A stretch of DNA of 49,702 nt from positions 1 to 49,702 of the forward strand of contig JAWQRO010000192.1 of the NCBI GenBank assembly GCA_033557835.1, given 5' to 3'. Source of the DNA: Helochares maculicollis. Its lineage: Eukaryota; Arthropoda; Insecta; Coleoptera; Hydrophilidae. Positions 36,035 to 46,813 of the stretch are shown here, in pieces. The translations under genes were made by a program, and so were the position numbers. The first letter of the stretch is position 1. Each line of letters starts with the position of its first letter. The notes under the pieces were generated by a model. The model searched no databases, was not told the DNA's origin, and was given only the letters and a program-made list of their open reading frames with translations.

Positions 36035-36532
36035 TTATTCTACCTTCTCATACATGACAAACGTATGAGGAGTCAAAGTTTCTATACCTCTAGTCGACAT
36101 TGATACAGCTATAGTCAATTTTCCTGAATTATTATCAAAAACTATTTTCCTAGCAATACAGGTAACGGCAGGGTCTTTAGCGAAGCTCATTCGTGATATC
36201 TCTTTACTTTTTAACGCAATTTCGTTACCTTTAACTTCCCCTTCCTCTACGCTTGTCAAACCAAAATTGTGTGCTACCAGAAAAGAGAGTTGACTTGATC
36301 CTGGTTTTATCCGCAAATATCCTGCTTCTTGATGCATGGGTTTCTTTGATACTGGATGCCAAGTGACGGCTGAATAATTTATCATTGGCTGTCCTACAGA
36401 TTCAAAGGTTATTTCTTCACAATATTCGAAGGGTTTAATTGTAGGAAATTCTCCTTTTGCCGAGACAGATTTCCATTTCCCTAATAACCAGGAAATTGGT
36501 TTGACAGAATCATTAAGTGGACCAGGTTGCAT
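36035..36532 (-). CDS. Nitrobindin-type heme-binding protein (THAP4 C-terminal domain family)
   Basis: Ten-stranded beta-barrel ferric-heme protein; relatives bind NO and isomerise peroxynitrite to nitrate. One coding exon gives 165 residues, the full length of a stand-alone nitrobindin, without the THAP zinc finger of the vertebrate fusion. Seen: the barrel start SWLLGKWKS (family GxWxGxG region, less glycine-rich here), YCEEITFESVGQPMINYSAVTWHP, HQEAGYLRIKPG, and near the C-terminus LTPHTFVMYEK, where His156 is in the position of the proximal heme ligand. A splice acceptor (TTTTTCAG) 14 bases before the start codon suggests a 5' UTR intron. Confidence 0.88.
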   Translation of the reverse strand: MQPGPLNDSVKPISWLLGKWKSVSAKGEFPTIKPFEYCEEITFESVGQPMINYSAVTWHPVSKKPMHQEAGYLRIKPGSSQLSFLVAHNFGLTSVEEGEVKGNEIALKSKEISRMSFAKDPAVTCIARKIVFDNNSGKLTIAVSMSTRGIETLTPHTFVMYEKVE

Positions 36533-37287
36533 GTTGTCAATATATCTGAAAAATCATCAAACTCTTAAAGGGAAAAATTAATACTTAAATTTACATATGT
36601 CTATATTCTGATTACAAAGTACACAAATGAATGTTCACAATATATATTTAATATGAAGCAATCAAACATGCATATTTAATTCATTCAAAGTTTACCTACA
36701 AAAATTGACAGTTTAACACACATATGACTATTCAAAGCCTAACACGTCTTTAAATAACACATACATTGTATTCGTTAATGCTTTATTTTAGAATAAAATA
36801 ACTAACAATTTACATTTAGTTAAAATACATTCATATGTTATGACATATTAACTTTTGACACTACCTTGGACACACTTAAAAGCAAAAAAATATACATTAA
36901 AATAGAAACAAAATGCATATATGTAATATTTTTGCTTGCCATCTCCGACATCAGTGGATCGTTTTTGTTTTAAATGGCGTAGTGGACATTAATGCAATTA
37001 AATCATGTTTTTAAACATAATAAAATTACTTACCTTTCCTATAGATAAAACTACTTCACTCTAATTAAGTACATAAATATAATCAAACTCGAATTCTAAC
37101 CTTGATAAATATTATTATAATTGGCGGTAAATTTGAACTGAAGATACATTTTTTAGAAAATATTGGTTTATTCACAGTATGGCAAAAGTATACAATAAAT
37201 TCATATTTATATGCAAAACAAGTAGCTGTAGTAAAATATAACAATACATGTACAATATTATTCCTTAAAAATTTTGTGTTTGATCTC
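36533..37287. other. AT-rich spacer between nitrobindin and APLF
   Basis: It should contain the 5' leader and promoter of the nitrobindin gene and the 3' UTR of APLF. No coding or repeat feature was recognised. Confidence 0.45.
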
Positions 37288-40038
37288 TTATTTTTTTCTC
37301 TTTCCTCTCATAAAGCGTTTTGCCTCTTTGATCAGTGTTTTTGTTTCATCATCTTGAGTGCTTTGAGAATCAGTCCAATCTGAATCATTATCTTCTGAAG
37401 AAAATCCTTCCCACAAATCATCAGAATCATCGTTGATAAATGAATCTTCTGAATCATAATTATCTTCCGAAGTCTCGTCATCTAAGGGTTTCGGCTTAGG
37501 TTTATTTTTCCTGACTCTTAACTTTTCTGCAATGTAGAGTACACTTAGGGCATTATCTTATTATTTTGGTGGGAAATTAAAAACTTTAAAAGTGATAATT
37601 TAATTTTATTTAACAAAATATATTTAAGTACTTTTAAATAATCTATTAAGCTATACTGGTCTACATCTACAGAATAATGAAGTCTAAATTAATTCTTTAG
37701 TTGTAACTTATGTTGGTCATCTTTTTTATTATTATCTTGATTATCTTTCTTACTATTATCTTCTTTATCTTTTTTTTTTATTTCCTTGTTCATAAATTTT
37801 ATTATTATCTTTATTTTGGTTTTCAAGTAAGCACTCATCACAGGTACAAAGTTGCTCATTCACAATGTGTAGATTTTCAACTGGATCACTATTAAAGTAA
37901 CAATTATAAAAATAGTAATGCACTGTTTCCTTACGTTGCTTTGAAGGTGGCCCTGCTGATCGGGAGTGTTTGAATTTTTGTCGATGGTCAATATTTTTGC
38001 GGTAACAAGCAGATCCGTAAGGGCAGGCTGGCCGATCGTCATTGGGATCAGAGTCATAATCAGAGTCACCTGGGTGTGCATATTCTTGTTTGTGCAAAGG
38101 ATTTTTCCTATAACATAAATTAACGTATAAAAACCGTCAATAGTAGACAATAGCAGATTCTACAGTTGAAAATTTTATTTGTTTAAATCTTAAATACCTG
38201 TAACATTTTTCTCCATAGATGCATCGATCCCTAAATTTCCGTTTATTACCACTAGTAGAGGGCTTGTCAGCTTCTTCAGGTGCATTTTCTGATTTAGAGG
38301 TACTTGCTTCTTCTTCAGGCGAAATTTGTTGTTTGTTACCTTCTAGATTTTGTACTTCATTTTTAGATTCGCCTTCAGAATCTGATAAATTTTCTTTTTT
38401 GACAATGGTACAATTTTCAGTGCTTTGCATTTCATTGACGATATCTTCTATATCAACATTTTTAAGGCTGCATGTATTTGGATTCATCGAGGTACCATTT
38501 ATCGCGTAGTTTTCATTTGAAGTTCTAGCTTCTTCATGTCTTTCTAAATCTTTCAATTTTTCATCTCCACTAAATTCCTTTGATTCACTATTATCAGTTT
38601 TGGAACTATTCTCATGTTCATCCATATTATTTTCATGGGACTTATTGCATTTAGCATCACCAGAATCATACATTTTTGATTCTACATTGTTATCCATTTT
38701 AATGTTATTGCCATCACAATTATTATATGATTCATTTGAGTGTATTATTTTAACACGATACCAATATTTGTCTGGTAAAAGGCCGAACTTATCACCATTG
38801 TTTACTGTTTGTGGGATATCTTTTGTAAGGATTATTATTGTTTTGCCAAAACAGGATTGGTAAAAGCAGGGATTTTCATGTGTCTGTAACAAAATAAGAC
38901 TAAACATCACACAATTTACTGATTCTACTATTCCTGCAATATAATCTAAAAATTAATTCCTTTACTAAGTTGTCTATCCTAACAAATATAAATAGTTTAA
39001 TTGAAAATATTAATTTTACTAAAGAAACAATTTTAGAAATTTGGGAGTAACACTTTCCATATAGCTCATAATGTAGCTACCTAAGTCTACGAGTTAAATG
39101 TTATTTCTATACTTACAGCTCTAATAGTGATACCTTCATCAGAGATATCAATTAGTGCATGATTCCTGGATATCTTCTTATCGAAACACTGCAAGAGCAT
39201 AATTAAAAATAAATTTCTAATACGTAAACCGAAATACCGCAATCCTGTCTTGTAGATTACTTAAGATATACACTATCATATATGTGTACACACCATTTAA
39301 TATTTTAATGAGAAAAGTACAACACTGACGGTTGTGAATAAAAGTTTAACAGATATTAGTTTTACATATTTTGACTTAATTAAAAATTAAAGCTGTAACA
39401 TTATATGTGCTTGAACAGAGGACACTTATACAAAATACTTAATTTGATTAGTATTGTAATGAAAATATGGATGTAAATATTTTTTAGATAATACCATTAT
39501 TAAAAACTGTTAACTAATATATACTGTATAGATTGCTCTAAAAATGCTGTACTACTGCTTTACATTTACGTTTTTATAACCTATAGGTTGTTAATATATG
39601 TGATTGTATTTCAAACAGCATTGAAAGTACTGTATGTGTGCTATGTTAGAAATTAGTAAGAGAGAATAAGTAAAAAAATATCTCGACTAGTTAATTAATA
39701 TTAATTCAGTATGGCTTTTGGCTTATTTAAGAACATTATAAAGTACAAAGAGTACTTAAATACCTAATACAGAATTTAACAGACCTATTAAAATGCTTTA
39801 CTGTAGATTGCACTATATGTATTTGGTATAGATTATTTAGACGCTTTAGAATTTTTTGTTAAGCTACACACACACACACACACAGAATAGTCATAAATAT
39901 AAAAACGATAGTAATTGCTGGTAAATAGGAAAGTACCCTTAACGAAGTTCCTCGACCCACAATATGATTTCCTTTTGTAAGACTGCAAACTGCGCTTTCT
40001 TCAGGTATTGCGTCAAGGTTATAAATTTCCAAATGCAT
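37288..40038 (-). CDS. APLF: Aprataxin and PNK-like factor (APLF)
   Basis: DNA double-strand-break repair factor and histone chaperone acting with XRCC4/ligase IV and poly(ADP-ribose). Five exons join in phase: 39937-40038, 39117-39188, 38198-38883, 37935-38107 and 37288-37526, giving 423 residues (human 511). The N-terminal FHA domain spans about residues 1-105 (HIVGRG, KKISRNHALI). A Ser/Glu-rich linker follows. Two PBZ zinc fingers follow: CIYGEKCYRKNPLHKQEYAHPGD (split by intron 3) and CPYGSACYRKNIDHRQKFKH. The C-terminal tail is highly acidic (DDETSEDNYDSEDSF, SDDLWEGFSSEDNDSD), matching the APLF histone-binding tail, and ends in RFMRGKRKK. Reading through the exon 4 donor gives an alternative end at 37765 that lacks the acidic tail. 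Confidence 0.93.
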
Positions 40039-40695
40039 CCTCTAAACTTAATAATGTATTGTTAGTTCATCAGAATTTTTACTCAACGCGCAATTCTAAT
40101 GAATAGACAATGTAGTCACTATCAGCTTTGTTTAATGTTAAACTTCATTTAAATACACAAAAAAGCCGAAGCAAATACACCAAATTTACCGCGCAAAATT
40201 GACAATGTGTTTTCAGAGACGACGTAATTGTAGCATTAACTAGTATCCAGTAAAATCGTCAGAACATTAATGTCTTCGCATGCCCACGTTCATTGAGATA
40301 TTTAGTATAAATAAATGTATTAGATTTGCTAGGTTTCAAAACATTTAAGTTGTCCAATTGTCCTCACCTACCGCTATTATTACAATAGTATAGCAAATTT
40401 TTTTCCAATTTCTTCTTACTCATCTTTTCTTTCCCTTGGTTCTTGGATGATACGACCTATGAGAGCTTTAAAGAGGATTGTGCCGAGATCATCTTATTGA
40501 CTGATCTACAGTAGATTTATTAGTTGTTCATTGGTGCTGATCATTATTTGCGCTAATAATATTTAAGCAGCTTTAAAAATAGAATTGTTGGGTTAAATTT
40601 TCCCACTTGCTCAAAGTTGGAACATACCAGCATATCACTATCAAAGTGCCAGTATTTTTCACTATATGTGTATATATATAATATATTTTTAAGGT
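40039..40695. other. Upstream region of APLF
   Basis: AT-rich, divergent from nothing on the immediate right. It includes the APLF promoter. No coding sequence seen. Confidence 0.45.
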
Positions 40696-40958
40696 TGAAA
40701 AATAAAACGACTCGCAAAGTTACTCAGTCAATGTTTATTAACACCAATAAACAATGAGTTGTAGTACACCCGCCTCACCATGGTATCAGTTGAATAAGAG
40801 GGTGAGAATCACCCGTTCACCCCTTATATAACCACCGAGGCTGCAACTTACACCAGTGCGGCCTGCACCAACTGTTGTCAAGAGACCCTAAATCCGCTTC
40901 TCTAGGCGACTAGCCCTGCATTCCCCTCTCCAGCTTCCTGATGGAAGCTCATGTAACA
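40696..40958 (-). mobile_element. Probable solo LTR of an LTR retrotransposon
   Basis: A block of about 260 bp, less AT-rich than its flanks, reads on the minus strand TGTTACATGAGC ... TTTTTCA. It has the TG...CA ends of an LTR, an internal TATATAAG box (plus strand 40821-40830) and AATAAA-type signals further on (plus strand near 40735). No internal retroelement coding sequence lies on either side. The ends are set by the TG/CA rule, and no clear target-site duplication could be recognised in the TA-rich flanks. Confidence 0.6.
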
Positions 40959-41353
40959 ATATAAATATAATATATATTTGATGTTAATTTTATGATTTAA
41001 ATACTATACATGTTTATTTAGCTGTTAATCTTAGTTTCGCTTCATTTTACAAGCATTGTCATAAATTGAATAAAAACGTCACTTCGGACAATGCTTTTTA
41101 TAATATGAATAAAAATCTTTAGCTACTAAATAGCATTTAAATTATAAAATTAACAAATAAAATTATAAGTGTATCTCGATTGGTTCATTTTGCAACCAAG
41201 TGCAAAACAACACAAGTAGTTCATTGTACCCAGGATCATCTATTCAAGACACATTTGGGTTGGGTAGTAATAGAAAATTCCAATGTAAGAAAATAAATAA
41301 ATTATATATACATTAAATTTTAGTTTATTAAAACAAAATTAACAAACTAATGT
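40959..41353. other. Spacer downstream of RpS9
   Basis: AT-rich. It contains the RpS9 3' UTR close to the stop codon. No other feature was seen. Confidence 0.45.
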
Positions 41354-42678
41354 TTAATCTTCTTCTTCTTCAGCCGCTCCGCCACTAGCAACCTTGCGGC
41401 TGTTCTTCCTCTTTACACGGCCTGGGCGGCCACCACCGAATGGAGACTTCAATGAGAAGTCAATGTGTTTTTGAGAGTCCAAGCGCACAATGAACGATGG
41501 GATGTTCACAACTTGCTTACGGACACTGTAAAGAAAACATACTTTAGTTTTGTAATTTTCTGAAAAAGACTAACTTTATTCTATATCTACTTATATTTCA
41601 ATGAAAAAAATTAAAAATTGTCGCCTCACAAGGTACCCATTTTAACCTGAAGCGATTAAACTGGGGCATAAGCTGGTATCATTGCTCTACGAGTACCTTT
41701 CAGCACTAACAAAGTTTCGAAACACAATGTTAGCAACTCTAGGCTCGACCTTATAGAATACAAATTGAATGTTTAATAAATTTTACAACTAATTTTAAGT
41801 ACAATTTACTCACTATTCAAGTGATGCAAGTTTTCCAAGGCGTTAGATATAATTATCTAAGTGGCCTTTATGAAAAATCACTCATTCATGGTATAGGAAA
41901 TAATTCCAATTGACCCATGAGAAAATCGCAAGACGTAGGACATTAGTCCAAGTGGTCTATATGAACAAAACTCAAATATTAAGTCAAATCAAGATGCTTT
42001 ACCGAATGTGTCTCTGGCGGATGAGGACACGAGCGTGATGAATCGACTTGGCAAGCCCAAGTTTGAACACTTGAGTTTGAAGACGCCTTTCCAAGAAGTC
42101 TTCAATTTTCAAACCCAACACATAATCGAGCTTCATTCTTCCTTCATCCAATACACCGATGCGGACAAGACGACGTAACAATGCATTACCTGCGCAACAA
42201 AAGAAAATTCATTGAAGATAATGTATAATAGTAAATGCAGTATATAAAAACATAAACACGAAAAATATTGTCTCCGTTACTTTCGGCACAGGGAAATTTA
42301 TGGTAATGAAATTACCCTGCTTCCTAGCTGGAGTTCTTAATATACCCTGGTATAGATATAATCTGGCACTCATTTATAAACATGATGGTTTATAAGAGCG
42401 TGGCGACAGGGGTGAAGCGTTAATTGTTTCATGTAAATTGTAACAACCATCTTACCTTCAAACAACCTCTTTTGGTCTTTTTCTTCAAGGGTAAGCAACT
42501 CACGAGCGGCTTTACGGATCTTGGCGAGGGTGTATTTTACTCTCCATACTTCACGCTTATTGCGAAGACCATATTCACCAATGATCTTCAATTCCTGATC
42601 AAGACGCGCCTTTTCATAAGGACGGCGTGGTGTGACATAAGTTTTTGAACAAACCGAAGGTATCCTTCCGTTTACCAT
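41354..42678 (-). CDS. RpS9: 40S ribosomal protein S9 (uS4)
   Basis: Small-subunit ribosomal protein of the uS4 family that binds 18S rRNA early in 40S assembly. Coding exons 42456-42678, 42003-42189 and 41354-41525 give 193 residues. The start MVNGRIPSVCSKTYVTPRRP matches the insect protein. The S4 RNA-binding region LQTQVFKLGLAKSIHHARVL is intact, and the tail is basic then acidic (GGRPGRVKRK...EEEED). The leader is spliced: an acceptor ends at 42697, 19 bases before the start codon, and a donor lies at 43252. A pyrimidine run CTTTTGC near 43285 may be a TOP-type transcription start. Both coding introns contain strong predicted RNA structures. Confidence 0.97.
41616..41747 (-). ncRNA. H/ACA snoRNA-like segment in RpS9 intron 2
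   Basis: On the RpS9 strand a first hairpin has a split base stem (GAGCCT with AGGTACTC) and an inner stem GCTAAC...GTTAG enclosing GTTTCGAAAC. It is followed directly by AGAGCA, which fits the H box ANANNA. A second, shorter hairpin has CGCTTC pairing with GAGGCG, immediately followed by ACA. The order hairpin-H-hairpin-ACA is that of box H/ACA guide RNAs, and ribosomal-protein introns are common hosts. The second hairpin is short and no target was assigned, so this is tentative. Confidence 0.35.
41837..41958 (-). ncRNA. Three tandem related hairpins in RpS9 intron 2
   Basis: Hairpins at 41837-41868, 41887-41919 and 41931-41958 share one plan: an outer stem of 4-5 bp, an asymmetric internal loop, an inner stem of 4-7 bp and an AU tetraloop-like tip. 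The first and third share GTGG beside the internal loop and differ by paired changes in both stems (AAGGC/GCCTT against AGAC/GTCT; AGAT/ATCT against GGAC/GTCC). This suggests a repeated RNA structure rather than simple repeats. There is no ACA or C/D box pattern. Function unknown. Confidence 0.5.
42266..42402 (-). ncRNA. H/ACA snoRNA-like segment in RpS9 intron 1
   Basis: On the RpS9 strand a hairpin at 42367-42402 (CTC...GAG, ATAAAC...GTTTAT) is followed by AGATTA, an H-box-type sequence. A small TATACC...GGTATA palindrome, then ATATTA, precede a 62-nt hairpin at 42272-42333. That hairpin's base stem CTCC/GGAG is directly followed by ACA at 42269-42271, and it has an inner GGTAAT...ATTACC stem. 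Spacing of the ACA to the stem is right for a box H/ACA RNA; the extra small palindrome is unusual. Confidence 0.35.
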
Positions 42679-43290
42679 TTTGGAGGCGAGCTTTTACTGT
42701 AAAGAAATTGCTACATTAAAAACTTGCACTAACGCTCTTATCTGTTGAAAATATCCTTAAATGCAGAGTAGGCTTTGCTCTCCCGCCAAGACTTGGCATA
42801 GTAACCGAAATTTATTCGCGAATTTAAAAGTAGGCTGCGAAAAATAATAGAATAAATAAAACGGAAATATAATTTAACGATTTTTCACACTCAAACAATT
42901 CGAATGCGCAGAACACAACGAAAGGTATTATTTGCAAATTTAAATAACCTCAATTTTCTTAAAAATTGTTCCCCTGCCATGAATCAGATAAGCAACATTG
43001 CTTTCTGGGATTAAACAGAGGATATTCTTTTGCCTTATGTGATTAGGTGCTTTCGGATTTGTTACGAAGCCCCTTGCCCAATTAATAAGGCTGACACGTT
43101 TCAAAATTAATCTATACATATTTCAATCATCCTTCAAAAAAATCAAGTAAAATTTGTTAATTATAAATATTGGTGTTACGGTGATTGTATTTATTGAGAT
43201 ATTTTGTTGGATAATTGGAATATCAAATATAAATTGGAGAAGAGTTACTTACACGTCTCACCCCGATGAACGCTGTTTGCAAAAGAAAAC
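42679..43290 (-). promoter_or_regulatory. RpS9: RpS9 5' leader intron and transcription start region
   Basis: An acceptor TTTCTTTACAG ends at 42697 and a donor ACGT|GTAAGT lies at 43252, defining a leader intron of about 556 bases. Upstream, the minus strand reads GTTTTCTTTTGC near 43281-43290, a pyrimidine run suitable for a TOP mRNA start. The start site itself is inferred. Confidence 0.5.
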
Positions 43291-45040
43291 GTAGAATGGA
43301 ATCGAAGTGAGCCTAGCACAGATATTTGATCGATTTGCGCAGGCTACTAAGCGCCATCTGCAGCTATATGTTTTACTCATGGAAATTGCTAGGCACTCGG
43401 TATCCAGTAAAAAAGTATAGATTTGGGTGACAAAAATATTTTTACTATATTTTAGTGCCCGATTATGCACATAGCATATGTTTTGTGAAAGTTGGACTCA
43501 TCTAATAAATATTCTATGTCAAGGATTTCACAGACGTTTAATTTTATAGACCCAATGGATTAACAGAATATATGTGAAGTAGAGAATTTGAATACCAAAA
43601 TAGCAAGATTTTAATGAGAAAAAAATTAAAATGATTTTGTTTTTTTTAATTTTAGTTCATTAAACTATCTCTTATGCGTCACATTCATGGACAGATATTT
43701 TTTAGTATATTTTATGGCCCGTCATTTTTACACTTGATCATATAGTACATAAAAATGTCACACTCGTGTGGTTAACATCTTAAAAATATTCAAGTCAAAT
43801 CTAAGTTTTAAAAGTCCATTTGTGTGTCAAATATGAAAGGCTTTGTTTGTAAGCCACACATTTAAAAGCAATCTTTTACAAATGTAAGGTATGGACAAAA
43901 TAAAAACATTTAAAATTCAATGTGAGTTTTAATTTAACATTTATATGAAATGTTACAGTAATTTTATGAAATAGTTTGTACATAATTCCATTTAAATAGA
44001 AATAAATTCAGTAGATTTTATAATTTACATCTTAGCACAAGAAAACAAAATACTTGAATACAGGAATTTCATTTCAAAAAGAAAGCAATTAGGCCAATAA
44101 ATTAACAAAAAATGCGATTCTAAATCAGCAACATTCGTAAAGGTAGCCAAAATATATGCTTTTCATACTTGTTAGCTTAATTATAACTTTAAAAATTCAT
44201 TGTTTTTAATAAAAATATTTTATTTTAGTATTAGATTTCCTGGTAAATAAAAAATAACAACAGTAAATGCTAATTATGTAAACCATAGATCCATTTTATA
44301 CTTAAAGTATCACAAGTAGATGTAGATAGAATCAGATTTATGTAGAAGTTCCATCATTAAAATTGTATATTACATTTTAATATTATATACACTTACAAGT
44401 TTAAAAAGTATTTTATATTAAACTTTGTGCGTATTGCTATATCAACATCAAAACTTTTAAAAGTTGCAACAAATCCACAGCCTTGATAACATATAAACTA
44501 TAATGGCGAAGAATTACTATCAACATTTTTTTACCGCACAATTCCACAATATACAGTATTATAAATATTGAAGTTCACAGTGTAAATATGCATATTAATT
44601 CAGAATATCGTTATAACAAGTGCTTGAGTTTCATGACAAATGAAACTTTCTTAATTAACCATTGTTGAATAAATGTTTACATTTATTAAGAATATTGCTA
44701 ATTTCATCTATATGTAGCCTAATATTTATATATTAATATCTTGTATCATAAATTTTTGATTTAAAATACAACTTCATTTGTGCTTATTGATATGCCAAAT
44801 TTCAAATTGTTTACACATATTTTAAACATAAGTATCAACAAGGGATTCTTCATACTTCAATAACATTATTTGTGAACATTCACAAGCAAATCATATACAT
44901 CAAATGCCATTTAATTCTTAGCTTACACTGTATTTGAACCTTAGCAAACAGCATATTTTCAATAAAAATAAGCAATTAGTATGATGGATTTTGTGATAAA
45001 TAAATATAAAATTTAATTACCCTAAGTCAATGGCGTTCTA
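43291..45040. other. RpS9 upstream region and AT-rich 3' flank of LRR1
   Basis: The motif GCGCCATCTG at 43351-43360 lies just upstream of the inferred RpS9 start. The remaining 1.6 kb is very AT-rich, with many short A/T runs, and probably includes the LRR1 3' UTR. No coding sequence or recognisable repeat was found. Confidence 0.45.
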
Positions 45041-46813
45041 TCAAATGACCGGAGTCCGATTTCGGTTATAATTTGCAGACCCTAAGCATTTTAAAGAACA
45101 AAAATAGCAATCCATAGGAACATAATATAACCCTGTATTTGAGATCGTATAACTATGAGCCACCGAAGAGAGCAATAGCATATGGGAGTGGCGAATGAAA
45201 ACATCAAAACAAGCCTTACCACATACACAATACTTGGCAAAATCTAAGTAATTGATAACAGTTGCTGGTAAATCCCCACTTCCATAAAATACCCTAGCAT
45301 ATAAAACTTTCCTTGCCGCATATTCTTTCAAAGTACAAACAGGAAGAGGCTTCGGAAATATAGCAGCAGGATTACTTTGTTGTTGATTCGGATCGAAACT
45401 ATTATTAGATAAATCTAAACTTTGTAAACGCCATTTTTTGACGCTACCAGGTAAGATTGCTATTTTGTTATTGGAAGCTGTGAAAACTCTTAAGTTCCTA
45501 AGGTTGCCTATCCCTGAAGGTATTACAGTAAGTTCGTTAGAGTCTACATTTAAAGTAATTAAATTGTGCAATTTGACTAGCTGATCTGGAAGGAATTTCA
45601 AATTATTGTTGCTAACATTTAACAATTTCAAGGTTTTCGACAATGTCCCGCCCATCCAATTCCAAAGCTTTGGAGCACTCTTCCCAAATTCATTATAAGA
45701 TAAATTTAATTCACTAAGGCAGGGCAACTCACAAATTTCTTCCGGAAGAAATTCTATTAAGTTGTGGCTCAAATCCAAAATTCGCAGCTTCTTAAGTAGC
45801 AGGATTCCTTTGTCCATGGTACATCTATTAATTTCAGTGATAGTCAAGACTTCCAGAGTTCGTGGAAAGCCTCTTATAGGGTAATCACCTCTATTTTTTA
45901 TAATGAGTTTAGTCTGTGGCATGTTTTTTGCTGAAATTGGTGTTACAGACATACTAGAATAAGTTAGTTCATTTGAAGAGATTTTATTGTTCAATACTCT
46001 ATGTAAAAGGTGTAAGAAGCCCTTCAATTGGATTTTATCTGCTTGTAGGAAGAGGTCATGTGGAGGCGCTGTGAATTGTATAGTTGCTTTGCCTTAAATA
46101 CAAAATAATTCAATTACATATCTGCTAAATTTGTTAGCATTGCTCAAACAAATGAAAGAAATAATGTTTATGGAGGTTATCGGCTATTAAGTAACATGAC
46201 TTCACAAGGTGATCAATAAATTCAAATTGACTTTGCGCTCAATACCAATTGATTCTCACTATAATAAAATATAAATGTGGAAAGCAGAAAAAGAGGGCGG
46301 TAGACAGATTTCTGTCTTTAAGCGGCTGTCCTACATTACATTATTAGAAGCAAGAAACTTTGTTTTACACTTTGGTTTTTGAGTTCTATGTTTCAGAACT
46401 TTAGAAGGCAATGTAAGAAAAACAAGCATTGGGCAGTAGCGAGATAAATTTATAGTATTTTATTAGAAATACATCGAAACTGAAAAACATGAAGGAAAAT
46501 TAATTTAATTTCCAAGATCAATTGTGAATCTAGTATATTATATGCTGTAAATTAAATTAAAAACTTAAAGAAGGCTATGTAAAAACAATAGTTTACCTTC
46601 AGGCAAGAATTTCGTTAAGACGGCAAGTATATTATTCTTCAGATTGTATTTTGTCCCATGTTTGTTATTTGAAGAGAAGAGTATGATGCAGAACTCTTCT
46701 GATTTGGGCTTTTTACACAAAGCAAGCGTTGATTTAACATATTTCCTTTTGGAATTTATTGCTAAAGCCGGCAATAACCTATTGCCCACAGATACACTAC
46801 AAACAATTTTCAT
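45041..46813 (-). CDS. LRR1: Leucine-rich repeat protein 1 (PPIL5), CUL2 substrate receptor
   Basis: Substrate-recognition subunit of the CUL2 ubiquitin ligase that unloads the CMG helicase at replication termination. Two exons (46597-46813 and 45041-46092) give 422 residues (human 414). The N-terminal domain (MKIVCSVSVGNRLLPAL, then KHGTKYNLKNNI near residue 50) matches the family. Central LRRs include LRILDLSHNLIEFLP, LKLLNVSNNNLKFLP, LITLNVDSNELTVIP and LQSLDLSNNSF. A C-terminal Cys-rich part (YCVCGKACFD...VPMDCYFCSLKCL) is likely a zinc-binding module. The intron splits a Gly codon (G|GC). The gene is divergent from Ada2b with about 545 bases between start codons. Confidence 0.93.

Noticed and set aside
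41837..41958. Treating the three RpS9 intron hairpins as one H/ACA snoRNA
   Set aside because: No ANANNA box between the hairpins and no ACA after the last one.
43258..43470. Minus-strand frame of 70 codons upstream of RpS9
   Set aside because: It lies across the RpS9 promoter and leader; the RpS9 start is firmly fixed by conserved N-terminal sequence.
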